NCBI GenBank assembly: GCA_900175165.2
Contig: FWWN02000658.1
Coordinates: 124,001 to 188,000, forward strand
From: Rhizomucor pusillus
Lineage: Eukaryota > Mucoromycota > Mucoromycetes > Mucorales > Lichtheimiaceae
Length of the DNA stretch: 64,000 bases
Reading direction: 5' to 3'
Part shown: piece by piece, positions 49,207 through 61,360 of the stretch
Numbering within the stretch: position 1 is the stretch's first letter
How the letters are laid out: each line of letters starts with the position of its first letter
The notes under the pieces: generated by a model
Database searches by the model: none
What the model was told of the DNA's origin: nothing
What the model saw: the letters and a program-made list of their open reading frames with translations, nothing else
Made by a program: the position numbers and the translations under genes

Positions 49207-50779
49207 TTACCATTGCGTAATATCAACTTCAGCTTCACCAAATAGACTCGTCTTTGTAGCTTTCAGTTCCTCTTGCTTCTCGGCTTCTTCTTCAGAAAGC
49301 ACGCTTGTCTCGTAAATTTCAGGCAGGACACGTCGAATGAAAGCGAGCAAATGTCGGTTAATCTGGTCAAATTCAAGCAAGAAGCCATCGTGGCCATCGG
49401 GTGATTGGATAACAACCATTTCTGCTCCAGGAATACCGTCTGCTAATTCGTATTGCTCCGAGATGGTGAAGAGACCATCGGATTCAATACCTAATCAAAA
49501 AAGGGGTGGGATCAATATCATGATTTGCATAAAAGTCATTGCTGATTATATTTACCAATAACCAATGCAGGCTGCTGGATAGTCTTTAGAACTTGGTTGT
49601 AGTCTCCTCTGCCACGGGACAGATCGTGCGAATCCATCTTGCGAGTGAGAGCGATGTAGCAGTTTGCATCAAACCGGTTGATGAATTTATCACCCTGGTA
49701 GCGCAAGTAGGACTGAGCAGAGAATACGAAAGGTGTTGGCATGAGGGGATCGTTGATAGTGGTATGCTGTGCATTGTCAAAGGAACCGCGTGGACTTGAT
49801 CCGCTGTTCTTGTGTCCATCGTTGTGTATCAAAAGATTTGCTTCGCGGGGAGAAGAGGGGCGCTTTGGCGGCGCGAAACGCTGCATATCAGCGGATTTAC
49901 GTCCGAAACGGGATTCAAATGAGTTTCGGGATCTATAAGTTAAAAGGGCAGACATGCGAGCTGCGGCCAAACCGACATTGGGAGGCTGCTCGTCTGTATA
50001 ATAGCCGTCAACTAAAATATATGAAAAACAAAGTTTAGGTTACATTCACGCATATTTCCCACGGGAGGTGACAATGTCACTTGCCATAATTCGGATCACT
50101 GTAGATCGATTGCCGCTGTGCTTCTCCCCAGCTAATTCCCCATGCTGAATGCCGTCCAGAAGTGGCAATGGGCACAATAGTTCGAACGTAGTCTTTACCC
50201 ATGAATGCCCACTCGAGTACTTGCATTCCTCCCATGGATCCTCCAATACAAATGGCAACCTGCTTGACACCAATATCATCCAGCACCATGCGGTGCAATC
50301 GGATATCGTCTCGAACGCTGACTAGAGGGAATTCAGGCCCGTATCTCTCTCCAGTTTCTGGATTGATACTCAATGGAGATGCTGAACCATACGGTGATCC
50401 CATGACATTGCAGCATACGATGAAGAATTTAGTAGGATCGAAAGCTTTCTTTGGACCCATCAGAGGACCCCACCTAAAAGCAAGCCCCGAGATCAGTTTA
50501 CGGCGATCAGGAGTTTACGTCGAAAGCGATGTAGATATCTTACCAATCTTCTACATCAGCGCTACCCGTTAGGGCATGGCAGATAACCATACAGTTGTCA
50601 CCCCGCTCGTTCAGCTTTCCAAAGGACTTCCAGGCAACCGGGACATTGGTCAATCGCACACCAGATTCAAGGGTGAATTCTGGAACGATCGTAATATTCT
50701 GATCCGCAATAAGCTTGACAAGCTTGTTCTTGGCAAGCACCGGCGGCAAGCTCTCGGTCGTCCGGAAGGTTTCGTACAT
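49207..50779 (-). CDS. MET2: Homoserine O-acetyltransferase (MET2)
   Basis: Transfers acetyl from acetyl-CoA to homoserine, giving O-acetylhomoserine for direct sulfhydrylation to homocysteine. Four exons on the minus strand (50779-50544, 50473-50085, 50011-49556, 49490-49207) give 454 aa. It is an alpha/beta hydrolase: CHALTGSADVEDWWGPLMG, the nucleophile elbow CIGGSMGGMQVLEWA (Ser), SGRHSAWGISWGEAQRQ, and the late Asp/His in ESDGLFT and PDGHDGFLLEF. A variable insert sits near residue 240 (FAPPKRPSSPREANLL). Intron 2 (50084-50012) has a GC donor (GCAAGT). The start is the ATG at 50779; more open frame lies upstream without an ATG. It is divergent from phosphoglycerate dehydrogenase. Confidence 0.94.
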
Positions 50780-51033
50780 GAGGGGAAAGAGCAGCTTGAT
50801 CGTTGGCCTCGCTCTCCAGGACTTTGGGATAGCTCGGATTCCCGCAGATTGTCTCACCGACGACGGATTCGATTGGCCATCTGCATCAAAATGACTGACG
50901 AGCAAAAAGATCAAAAATCAGTGCGGAAACTTGCGCGCGCACATATAAGCAAGGGGCAGCAGCACCGCAGAAAAAAAAAGTTGAAACAAGCTCTTTCTTC
51001 CTTTTCCCGTGTGCTTTTCTTTACTCTTTCAAT
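50780..51033. promoter_or_regulatory. Bidirectional promoter, MET2 / phosphoglycerate dehydrogenase
   Basis: 254 bases between the two ATGs. It contains a TGACTGAC sequence at about 50892, close to but not the Gcn4-type TGACTCA site, and a purine-rich patch near 50970-50985 followed by T/C blocks before the dehydrogenase ATG. Confidence 0.55.
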
Positions 51034-52578
51034 ATGGCCAACGAGAACGGTGTTCCCGCTCAAGCCGAGTGTCCAACTGCTCGTCGCAGCTCCCTGAGCC
51101 AGCCCAAGCCAAAGATCTTGAGACCCTTCAAGACTGAGGAAGTCAAGATCTTGCTTCTCGAGAATGTCAACGAGACTGCTGTCAAGGCTTTCCAAAAGCA
51201 AGGATACCAGGTATAACTGATTGATGGACTCGTGTCTATATTTGCCTGTAAAGTGAGTATTCACATAGCAATGCCCACTCTTAGGTCGAAACTTACAGCA
51301 AAGCCCTTGTTGGCGACGAGCTCATTGAAAAGATCCGCGACGTACACGTCATTGGTATCCGTTCCAAGACTAAGCTCACCAAGCAAGTCCTTGACCAAGC
51401 CAACAACTTGCTCGTTATTGGATGCTTCTGCATTGGTACCAACCAGGTCGACTTGCAAGCTGCTGCAAAGAAAGGCGTAGGTTATCATGGAAAAAGTATG
51501 GAAAGAAAGAAACAGATATTTACAGATCTATCCTCTCTCTTGTGTAGATTGCCGTCTTCAACTCGCCTTTCAGCAACTCACGCTCAGTTGCTGAATTAGT
51601 GATTGGAGAGATTATCACTTTGGCCCGTCAGTTGGGTGACCGAAACATGGAAATGCACCAAGGAGTATGGAACAAGGTTTCCAAAAACTGCTATGAGATC
51701 CGAGGCAAGACTTTGGGTATTGTTGGCTATGGTCACATTGGCTCGCAGTTGTCTGTTTTGGCCGAAGCGATGGGTATGACGGTATACTTCTACGACGTGC
51801 TGCAAATCATGCCGTTAGGCACAGCCAAGCAAGTCGAGTCCCTCGAGATGCTCCTGTCAATGTCCGACTTCGTTTCGTTACACGTTCCGGAACTCGAGGA
51901 AACAAAGAATATGATTGGCGAACGCGAGATTATGGGTTACATGAAGAAGGGCTCGTACTTGCTCAACAACGCCCGCGGCACCGTCGTGCACCTGCCCGCA
52001 CTCGCCAAGGCTTTGCAGTCTGGTCACCTCGCCGGTGCTGCCATCGATGTGTACCCCAAGGAGCCAGCCTCCAACGGCCCGCACTTTACCGACTATCCCG
52101 AACTTCTCAAGTGCCCTAACCTTATTTTGACTCCACACATTGGTGGTTCCACCGAAGAAGCCCAGCGAATGATTGGTATTGAAGTCTCATCAGCCCTTAT
52201 CAAGTTTATCAACGAAGGTGGATCCCTCGGCGCCGTCAACTTTCCCGAAATCGATCTCCGCGCCATCCGAGAAGACGACAACAACACCGTCCGCGTACTC
52301 TACATTCACCAAAACATCCCGGGAGTGCTCAGAGTAAGTTCCAATCTAATGATTTATCGCTTCTTTTTTACAATGTCAAGATATATTAATATTGTGATAT
52401 TTAGGAAATTAACGAGATCTTTGCCGATCACAATGTAGAGAAGCAATATTCCGATTCCAAGGGCGACATCGCCTATGTCATGGCAGATATCGCGAACGTT
52501 TCTGAAGAACACTTGCTGAAACTCTACGATGCTATTACTGCGACCCGAGCAAACATTCGCACTCGTGTCTTATATTAA
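51034..52578 (+). CDS. D-3-phosphoglycerate dehydrogenase
   Basis: First step of serine synthesis from 3-phosphoglycerate, NAD-linked, cytosolic. Four exons (51034-51210, 51285-51476, 51548-52333, 52405-52578) give 442 aa. The substrate-binding part has VIGIRSKTKLTKQVL and FCIGTNQVDL; the NAD fold has GIVGYGHIGSQLSVLAEAMG; catalytic residues lie in NNARGTVV, the Glu of the CPNLILTPHIGGSTEEA region and the His of the same block. A C-terminal ACT domain (RVLYIHQNIPGVLREINEIF) points to allosteric control by serine, as in yeast Ser3/Ser33 and E. coli SerA. Length and layout match the fungal form. Confidence 0.96.
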
Positions 52579-52970
52579 TGTATTTCTCATCGATCATTGC
52601 CACCATAGCATCATCGTCTTTATTCTCTTTCACACACTCGCACACACTTCCTTTGCTCTCCTCTCCATATGATGTTTATATTGCCTGCATCTTCATCAAC
52701 TTTGAAAAGTACACATAGATGTGAGAATTAATCTTGACTAAATCAGTTTCAGCAATCTCTAATGTGTTTGGGGCAACGCGTGGTGGTTGATTGGAGCACA
52801 ATCCACTTTTCAGGAGAGAGACAAAAAGAAGAAAACTTTATGTACAATTTTCAAAAGGGAGGGCATAATAAAAATGAAAAGTGAACGAGAGAGAAAAATG
52901 CCCATCTATGTGAGAAAAAGAGACTTCTATGTACTGCGGCTCCAATTTTCCTTGCAAAATTTACAGGTCA
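52579..52970. other. Intergenic between convergent genes
   Basis: About 390 bases, T/C-rich then A/G-rich, with no gene seen. It holds 3' UTRs of the dehydrogenase and the Pumilio-family gene. Confidence 0.5.
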
Positions 52971-55900
52971 TCAGTTGTCATTGCCTTTACTTGACGCAGC
53001 TGCGTCCTCGGTTTGCGGCTGGTCAGATTCCTGCTGGCCACTATTTTGCTGCTGCAGCAAAGCTTTTAGCAACTGATCAAATTGTGCAATATCGATGTTG
53101 CTTGTCTTGGGCTGCGTTTGGGTGGCAGTGGCGGCCGCCGTCATTGCCGCTGCATACATATTTGCCATCATTGCGACTGCTTGAGGATTTTGCGCCCAGG
53201 AATTGTCCTCCTGGGTTTTGCTGGTTCTGTTACCATTATCGGCAGACGACGGCGCTGACGAACCAGATGATCGCAAGATAGACTCTTCAAGGTCAGATGC
53301 ACCGAGTTGGTCAATAAGTTTCTTGTAGTTTTGAACGTTTTGAAATTGTATTCGTCGTGCTAACGCGTCCTTCAATTGCTGTTCAATACTATCTCGTTTC
53401 GGTAAATCCGACATTTCCAAAACTTTCTGCAAAAATGCAACGCCGTGAACCTGCTCCTTCAAAACGTCCTCAAGTACATTTGAGTCGTTGAATATCGCAG
53501 CCAATATCATCTCCCTTGTTGATGTGTCCTCGGTCTGCTGGATGATCTTGAGCACAGCCGAAGAACCAAGTTTATGCGCACACAGCTTTGCAAGGTAAGG
53601 CAACAAACGCGGACAAAGAACTCGGTAACGTCCAGGTAGTTCTGTTGAATCCAGCAACCAATTTAATAGAATTGCACCGTTTGACTGCGTGCTGAGCAGT
53701 ACTGCATTTTGTACAATAGAGGCAGCAACGTATGCCTATACATAGCATGATTAGGAGCCCTTTTTTCCGTCATCCAAGGCCGTTTCCGTTTACCTTTTGC
53801 TCTCTTGTAGTGCAAGGACTCTCCAAGATTGCCCGAACTGCACGAGAACCGAATCTTCCTTGCCCAATCTCCCAGCATTTATCCACGATAGCATCGAAGA
53901 CAAATTGATTTTTGTCTGTTCCCATATGTAAACAACATTGTACCACGTAGTTTCCAAATTGATCCAGCAGTAACATTGGTATATACGGCTCGATATTTTC
54001 TCGGATCATTTTCACCTGTACGATCCAGTGTTAGTCGGTCAAGCTTGAAACAGCGCTGTATCTGACATACATGAGCTGGTAGTGTTGAATGATCGATGAT
54101 CTTTTGAGCAGCCCACGTTCCATTTTTATGGATGCCTATAGATGGCAGGTACGGGGAAATCTTTTCCAGCAAGACTTGTTTTGTCTCATGGCTGCAATTT
54201 TCGAATATCCTCTGAACTATAGTGTTACCGATGTAATCTATGATCTCAAGTGTAAGCTGCAGAATAAAGCAAGAACTTGAAAGTGTATAACTCACCACTA
54301 CATAGATCCACAATGACATGCGAGCATTCCGCCGCAACGTCCTCGGCGAGCTCCGCCGTAATGGGTCCATTTTCGAGCCGTTTCTTAATGTCCCGCAAAC
54401 GCTGCACTTCCAGCCGCGTCTCAGGATCTGACTCCGGTAATGGTCGAATATTAGAAGAGTAGTCAAAATGCGACGAATCTAGAAAGAATAGTCATGAGAG
54501 GACAATTCTCGAAATTTAATTCGTATATCACGATCAATCTTACCTTGGAAATTTTCAGGCACATTGACACCCAATTGCTGCATAATAAACCTCCTTTCAG
54601 TGTCGATAGCAGTCTGCAAATCTGGTTGTTCGTTTTGGTTATCGGGAGTCTGCAAAAGCATTTTGCTCATCATCATCGCTGTCGCCCACTGTGTAGCTTG
54701 GTAAGTATCAGGCGTGGGCATTGCCTGTTGAGAACCATTGTTGGCATCGTCGCCTTCGTCTACACTGTTGGTGGGCACTTTGGCAAAACCAATTCGAACA
54801 GTGCCAGTGCCGGGTCCCAGAATCTCCTTGTTTTGGAGCGATTTGCGTGCCCGCACTGCATCTTCTTGATGCTCAAAATTGACAAATCCGCAATTTTTGT
54901 GCGACAGTACACGAACTGATTCGATGGGACCAAAAGGTTGGAATATAGACCTAAGAATAGCCGGGTTCATGTTGGCCGGGATGTTACCAACCCCTACATG
55001 GCAAGTCAGTAAAGATATCGATCTGGGTTTATAATAGCTAGCAGAATCTTACAGAGCGCACGCGTTGGACCCTGCGCGTTTGGGCCGGCTTCGTTTGTTA
55101 AAGCCATTGCAATGTTGACGTCCGCTTTTCCGAAGCCTACGCGCACAGGTGTACCAGCAAGCATGTTGCCGAGACGCGTCTCCAAATCATTTTTTGCTGC
55201 TACTGCCGACTCAACATTGGAGAAGTTGACAAAAGCACACTCTTTGTCGGACAAAATCCGAGCACTTTCGACGTGGCCATAATCCGAAAAAAGTTGCATA
55301 AGGTCAGGGACATTCAAGGATGGATTGATGTTGCCGAGCCAGAGTGCACGGGATGGAATTTGCGCAGGCGCGGATGGAGGGGAATCGACAGCAACAGAAG
55401 ACGAGGAAGATGCCGATGGTATAGGAAAAGTTGTATAAAATTCCTGGTTACACGTAGATAAGTTTATGCATGATCAGATCTGATCGATCGACTGCAACGC
55501 ATACCTTGGTCGCTGTCATTTCTGGAAGTCTTCCTAATTGGTTGTGGGACCCCATCCGGCCAACAGGACGATGCGCGAAAGCTTCCTGATTGAGATCTAA
55601 CAAGTTCCCGCTGCTACGCGATCCTCGAAGAGTCCGCTGTTGTTCGCTTGCGGGTATGATGGGAATAGCAGACTGTTGAAGTCTCGATGGCTGCAGAAAG
55701 TGCTGCATCGAAGAACCACCCAGTTCATATTGACCAAGACTTGGTGGCGGTGGCTCAACCGTTGTGCCACCATCAGCCATTCCCAGACTAATAGCACGCG
55801 GCCGTTGCAAGACACTGCTTCTTGTCTGCGGTGAAAACGGCGAAAATGGGACAGGTCCCAGGGATGCAAAGTCTGGTTGATCTAATACTGCTGGTGCTCG

Positions 55901-56471
55901 ACCAGCAACAGTGTATGCACGGTTCCGAGAGACAGTCTCTGTAAGGGGTGCTTGATGGGTATTCTCGTCATCCAGTCCCAACGACGCAAGTGTACTGGCA
56001 ACAGTGTTGGATACACTGTCATCCGTGGCGGTTGGAGAGTCGAAGGGCGAGTATTCTTGCGAGTAGAATGACAAATCAGGTCGGTCTGCTGGTAACGTCA
56101 TTGAACCCGACCGGTGACGGGACGATTGCTGAACGGGCACAGCCAGATTGGTATACAAGTCATTTGGACCGTATGGAAAGGAAGTTGCAGGCATAGTATC
56201 GGCACGAGACCTACGGAGAGGTAGCTGATCGACAGGATCGAAAGACACCCTTGAAGCGCCACTCAGTGAAGCTTCTCGGTTGTCACCACCATTTCCGCCC
56301 GAGCTAATTGTGACACGTTTGAGCATAAGAGCGGTTACCAATAAGACTTTTGTAGCACGGTTACCTTCCGATACCAGGTGGAGATTTGGTAGGCAGTCTT
56401 TGCATAGACATGAGGGCCAATGGCAACTGCTTACGAATAGGGTTGGTGTCGACCCAAGCCAAGTCGTCCAT
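52971..56471 (-). CDS. RRM + Pumilio-repeat RNA-binding protein, Jsn1/Puf1-like
   Basis: Post-transcriptional regulator; yeast relatives Jsn1/Puf2 bind mRNAs of membrane proteins and link to mitochondria. Exons: 56471-56435, 56346-55505, 55443-55053, 54993-54544, 54478-54296, 54237-54071, 54015-53794, 53735-52971; about 1018 aa. A Ser/Pro-rich N-terminus leads to RRM1 (ALWLGNINPSLN, ECAFVNFS) and RRM2 (LWVGNIPANMNP, CGFVNFEHQEDAV). Pumilio repeats follow (DYIGNTIVQRIFENC, HKNGTWAAQKIIDH, DQFGNYVVQCCLHMG, SNGAILLNWLLDS). The tail is Gln/Ala-rich. The first exon (MDDLAWVDTNP) is inferred from a GTAAGC donor; an alternative start is the ATG at 56326 (MLKRVTISSGG), giving 999 aa. Confidence 0.88.
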
Positions 56472-57533
56472 GAATCGTATGTGTGCCCGCTCGCGTTGTA
56501 AATTTTGGGGCTGAGTATTATCAAAAGTTCTTTTTTGGAGATACTGTAGAAAAATCGCCGTAGATTATATACGACTGAAGTTTAGGGCTTGAAGTGGATA
56601 CAACCTAAATATCCTTTTGTTATAACTGAAGCAACCTTCTTAAGTAATTGATATTGCATTATCTTCTGCCGACCACTATCCACTCCTCGGGAGCGAAGAG
56701 ATCCTAGCGTAGGGCCATTTATAGTGAATTGCAAAGACATTCGTTAACAGACTCTTTTGTGAGTTAAGCTTATTGCTATGTTAAGACGCACATGCGCTGT
56801 GGATGTGAACAAGTTTGGACCTCAATCTCACGCTGAGATTTCTCAAAGCGCAAAGCATAAAAGGTTTCAAAACGAATTTATAGGAAGCATGTCATTTATT
56901 AAATGAAGTTTGAAGATGATTCGAAAACGCTTCTAATGTTGTGCCCCTCGTAAAATCGCGTAGATAGTAATGTATTCAAAATCATTCTCGAAAGAGAGGT
57001 CGATTAGGGCTGGGTCAAGTTGGCTAATGTTTACAAAAAATGGCAGATGCATGTTTTGATTGTCGATAAGCAGATCGAAAGAACGCCTTACATTTAAAGC
57101 AGAGCAGACCACGGAAGCTTCTATCAAAATATGCATAGACAGGATCCTATCACGAAATACATAAGCGTACGTCATGGCTTCAAAGCCGTGAAGCCCCCAG
57201 TGGTAGGACTTTCGCTAGCACATCTAAGTATGAAAGCACTCTTCATACATCTTTTAGCGCATTCCTGTTTAAATGTTGCAAACAAATAACTAACTGGTAG
57301 GATCTTAGAATATTTCAATTTGTTTAATTTGACGTAAATGGAATAAAAACAAATCATGCATCGGTGAAAAACGAATGGAAATTGCAAAAGTAGTTGCAGC
57401 ATATACAGGAAAAATGAAAGGGCATTTACAGGTTGTCATGTCAAGAAACAGGATTGGTGCACAATAGATGACATATACAACTTGGATCTACCGCAGCGTC
57501 AAGCCAGGGTGATGAAAATATGATAAGTCATAT
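56472..57533. other. Intergenic region, 1.1 kb
   Basis: AT-rich. Minus-strand frames at 56933-57175 and 57172-57402 are fairly long but show no domain or splice context. The region holds the promoter of the Jsn1-like gene and the 3' UTR of the kinase. Confidence 0.45.
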
Positions 57534-59007
57534 TTAATTACATAGCCATGGATGAGCCTGTGGGGAATAAGCGTTAGGTTAGTCTTTAGGAAAGAAAATA
57601 TGGTAGTAACAGTACTTACCAGTATGTCCTTGACGGACATCCGTTTACAAGCTTCCTTTGTCAACATTCCTTGCAACAAATCTCGTAGTCCTTCGCTGCA
57701 ATTGCTCGGGTACTCCACGCTGAGAAAAGCATCATTTTGATAAGCAATTCCGTCACGCAAAATAGGTAGATATGCGTACCTTGAACGCTGGATAGTATCA
57801 TGTAATTTGGACAGACTGTCGCTTTTGAAAGGCAGCGAACCGTAACAAAGACAGTACAAAGTAACCCCCATGGACCAAACATCAGTCGCTGTTTTACCAT
57901 GTCTCAAGCTGCATGAACAGCTGTTATGTCTTCTCTTAAGACGCTCCGGAGGCATGAAGGCCGGTGTTCCGCTAGAGAGAGGTGCGCCTTGCACTCCCTG
58001 TTCGCTTGATGTATTCATGCGGGTAGCACTGCCAAAGTCTGTCAGTTTGATGGTGTTATCATCTGCGAGAAGAATGTTTTCCGGCTTTATATCTGTGCGA
58101 TTCCTAATTTAGAGACTGCATGTATACGACGCTTTCAAATTATCATAATTACCTCCATGAATTATGCCTTGCTGGTGCACTACATAATCGACAGAATCTT
58201 TTAGCGACAATGGATGCTTCACGATGATAGGGTGGGTACATACTGTAGTTGACAGCCTCTACTAGCTGCCTAAAGTATTTGCGACATTCCTCTTCGCTAT
58301 ATTTAATCTTGCGGTTTTCATCGCTGAGATCCATGATAGGTCCACCTTTTACATATTCCAAAACTATAATGTGTGGACAGCAGGTCAGGTCAGGTCATCA
58401 TCATGAATTCTCTGCTGAGCTCTCAATTTATCTACTTACCGATATGCAAGTCGTCATCTTCTGGATCATCAAACACATGGTTTAAACGAACAATGTTTGG
58501 GTGGCTCAAATCTGACAAAATGCTGATTTCCAATATATCTTTAGGATTTAGGTGATGTGATAAGAGTCGGCGTCTTTTTGCAGAGGAAGCTTGATTGGGA
58601 CCGGTCGATTTGGATGTGGAGAGGAGCGCATCGCTGGTATTGTTTCTAGAGCGGGGACCTGCCATTTGTAGCAAGCTGTATCGTTGCTGCTGCAAGAGCT
58701 TAGATTTTTTGAGAGATTTGACAGCCTACCGAGTATTAAGTTACAGGTTTTTCAAAGAAGCAGTACATGTAAATTTGCCACTTACGAATTTTGCATGTGT
58801 CCATTTTTCCACGGCTAAGTAAACCGTGCTTGTGGATCCGGAAGCAATTTCCTCGGATATACGGAATTGTTGTTCAAAGGTACGTTTGCTACGTAGAGAT
58901 TGGAGGAATTCGGAGACGCGGTACCGAAACCGATGCTCGCGGCCAGAGCTGCCGGCTCGGAAAGCGGGATTCAACGGCAGCACACTTTGATTAAAGATAA
59001 GAACCAT
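57534..59007 (-). CDS. Serine/threonine kinase, CaMKK/Elm1-like
   Basis: Probable upstream activator of AMPK/Snf1-type kinases, like yeast Elm1/Sak1/Tos3 or S. pombe Ssp1; this is by similarity. Seven exons on the minus strand: 59007-58786, 58725-58440, 58363-58244, 58179-58153, 58092-57780, 57719-57620, 57557-57534; 363 aa. The catalytic Lys is in AVKSLKKSKLL, HGDIKPENILL replaces HRDLKPEN, DFGSATRM is the DFG site and GTPAFMPPE the P+1 region, ending with RMSVKDILAHPWLCN. The Gly loop is degenerate (IASGSTSTVYLA). Exon 4 is 27 nt. The 60-nt intron 57779-57720 lacks stops, so retention would add 20 residues. The ATG at 59007 is used because no in-frame ATG lies before it. Confidence 0.85.
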
Positions 59008-59829
59008 TGGCGGCAGCAGGAGAAGGAAGAAGGTGTAACAAGAGTTTGACAATGATCAAGGGAAAGCTAAAAGGACTGATATAAAGCTAATGGTCCCTTT
59101 AAATAGATTCCAACGCCTTGGCAGCAAGGAACAATGTTTGGATGTTTGATCTCTTGGCCGCGTTACAAAGGACAATTCTGTTTTTAGAGCTGCAACACCC
59201 CGAGCCGATTCCGGTCTCCATACATGGCCAAGCTGCTTCCCAGAATAGTGCACATGATCACTCCTTTTTCTCATTTATCACTGCGAACTTCCAAGCACTC
59301 CAGGGTGCACATTGCGTCAGAGCATTCAAGCACTTTATCGGCAATGTACTTGTTTTGGGAAGTACACACTTGTGTACGCAATGCAAGACCTGCGTTTATG
59401 TTATTTACCAATTGACGAATGACCAGCCTGGTTCTATCTGGATAGCATGTGATCACGATTGAAAAAGGTATCCCAATATGCATACTAATCATCTACCAAC
59501 ATTCCATTGGACAATTATTCTACTTTAGTAGAAAACAATAGAAACTTCAAGCTTGTCATGCATTATGACACGGTGTTGGATCCTTGATCATCAATGCTGT
59601 ACCTGAATTCTTTGGCTACGAAGTAGGATTAAATCATTGTATATTTTTGCACTCATAATTTTTGATTGCTATCTAATATTTTCTGGCTATATTCCTATTC
59701 AGCTCTAATGAATGAATATCACAAAGTAGGAATATCTATCCGCAGACTTAGCCTCTTTTCTGGAAGATAAGTTTTTTGTGGCTTAAGACTTAACAGTATT
59801 TCCAGAAAGTAATATCGCATCCATAGAAA
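59008..59829. other. Intergenic, 0.8 kb
   Basis: AT-rich sequence upstream of the kinase with no recognised gene. It grades into the relic region starting at about 59830. Confidence 0.45.
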
Positions 59830-60830
59830 ATAAACGTCGAGAGGAGATTGCCGCAGACAGTGACAGCGAAGGAACTTTGAGTAGCGAAGAGGGGCGCAAA
59901 GCGTGTAAGCTGCGTCGAGTATATCTCGTTGACGACTACGACCCTGGTAACTCAGATGGAGGCCGTCCAGAATCAAAGAGCTTGTGCTTATTCCTTTAAA
60001 TACGACCTGCTTCGCAGGCTCCGCGGATCTTTTGAGACATATAAAATATCCTTAGCCGAGTCGTATTTAAAGGAATAGGCGCAAGCTCTTTGATTCTGGA
60101 CGGCCTCCGACGAGGATGAGGATGACAAAGTAATTGTTACCAACCTAATTTGTGGTGGATTGTTCATGGAGCCAGTGAAGCTGACATGATAGAGTGTATT
60201 CGAAAGTATCGCTCAAGGTCGGTAAACTTGACAGGAGCCAAAAAGAGTCTCTCCGATAGTCGCATCCTGTAAGTGAGACCTTTCTGATCAACTATCCTGG
60301 TACTGTAGATTCTGAAGCTTGGGTTAGGTCTTTGTCATTTATTTTTCTGCTATCGCCTCACGACCGCTGTGTTCTCACGAAACTGGCACCGCATGAAAAG
60401 GTGTCTGTGATGCAAAATACGCTGTGCGCGGAGCGCTTTCCTTTTGTTCATGACGATGTATTGCTTGCTTGCTTGCAAAAGAGTGCAAAGGAGACTTGTA
60501 GCAAACCAGGAAAACGTTGAGGACGCGCTTCTGATCCTAAGGGACGAGACTAAGCAGCAAAAAGGATGAGAACTTGACACAGTGCGTCAAATTTTAAAGA
60601 TTTGGTCAATGAACCCCAGCACCAGAGGCTGAAGCAAGTCTCATCATTAAGACCATCAAAATCTTCCTGACAGCGTGCATACATCGGCTGACATCGCTGC
60701 GAAAGATGGATGTTTGGTAAATTTACTCGTCAAGCTGTACTCTGTTTTTACTCATGCTTTTTAGGCTCACCTACAACTGACGCTTGCTATTAGTGCCGGT
60801 GACAAGTAACGCATTACCCAGACTACGTCT
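59830..60830 (+). pseudogene. Decayed coding gene, unrecognised, interrupted by a fold-back element
   Basis: Successive open segments in different frames read like one acidic protein: ENKRREEIAADSDSEG... up to DDYDPGNSD (59830-59957), then after the inverted-repeat element SDEDEDDKVIVTNL and, shifted, EADMIECIRKYRSRSVNLTG (to about 60271). Later pieces include FVHDDVLLACLQKSAKE (60447-60490), NVEDALLILRDETKQQ (60513-60560) and SADIAAKDGCLVNLLVKLYS (60685-60745). Frames change several times and stops intervene, so it cannot be translated as one protein. I do not recognise the family; it may derive from a mobile element. Boundaries are approximate. Confidence 0.5.
59958..60108 (+). mobile_element. 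151-bp fold-back (inverted-repeat) element
   Basis: Two 49-nt arms, 59958-60006 and 60060-60108, are reverse complements at 47 of 49 positions, around a 53-nt spacer that itself holds a small hairpin (CTGCTTCGCAG). The two differences would be G-U pairs in a plus-strand RNA. The element splits an acidic coding run (NSD before, DEDEDD after), which suggests insertion, as by a MITE or fold-back transposon. No clear target-site duplication is seen beyond a possible GA. Confidence 0.75.
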
Positions 60831-61360
60831 TATACCTTGATTCCTTGGTCAAGCATAACTATTTAAAAGGACACCATGCGAAGATGTATAGTATGGACCT
60901 GCGCTACAAGGGCCAGTGAAGCACAACGTCCGTAAACGGAAATATGTGATTTCAGGAGTTTAAACAGATATTAGATTTCGAACTTTGTAATCTTGGTTGT
61001 TGTTATCATGATTTCCTTTATTCTTCGAACTTGTACTACTTGAGCTATAATAAATAAGTATTTTTTCCCGTAATCATGTTCTTCATCTTATTGAGTGGAA
61101 AGTAAAAGTATTGTAGAAAGCCAAAGGGAGAGGAGGGCGGGAACAACCAAGATCACTTTGTTCTCGTGTAATTTTGATGGTACTCATTCTTCACATGCTA
61201 CATCAAAATCACCTTTTATGAAAGGCCCCATCTTTCGTGACACTTCTTCCCTAATAGTTTTACATATTTTATCTCTTCAAGTATGAGTATCGTGTATTCG
61301 TTAGGTCTTCCTTTATTGGAACCATACATCGAGATGTTACATTTTTCTGTATTGCGGCAT
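60831..61360. other. Relic/intergenic sequence
   Basis: AT-rich sequence between the decayed gene and the transposase fragment. No terminal inverted repeat belonging to the transposon could be pinned down by eye. Confidence 0.4.

Noticed and set aside
56933..57402. Minus-strand frames downstream of the kinase as an extra C-terminal exon
   Set aside because: The kinase ends properly with AHPWLCN and a stop at 57534, and no in-phase splice leads further.
59118..59462. Forward-strand frame upstream of the kinase
   Set aside because: No recognisable domain and atypical composition; treated as intergenic.
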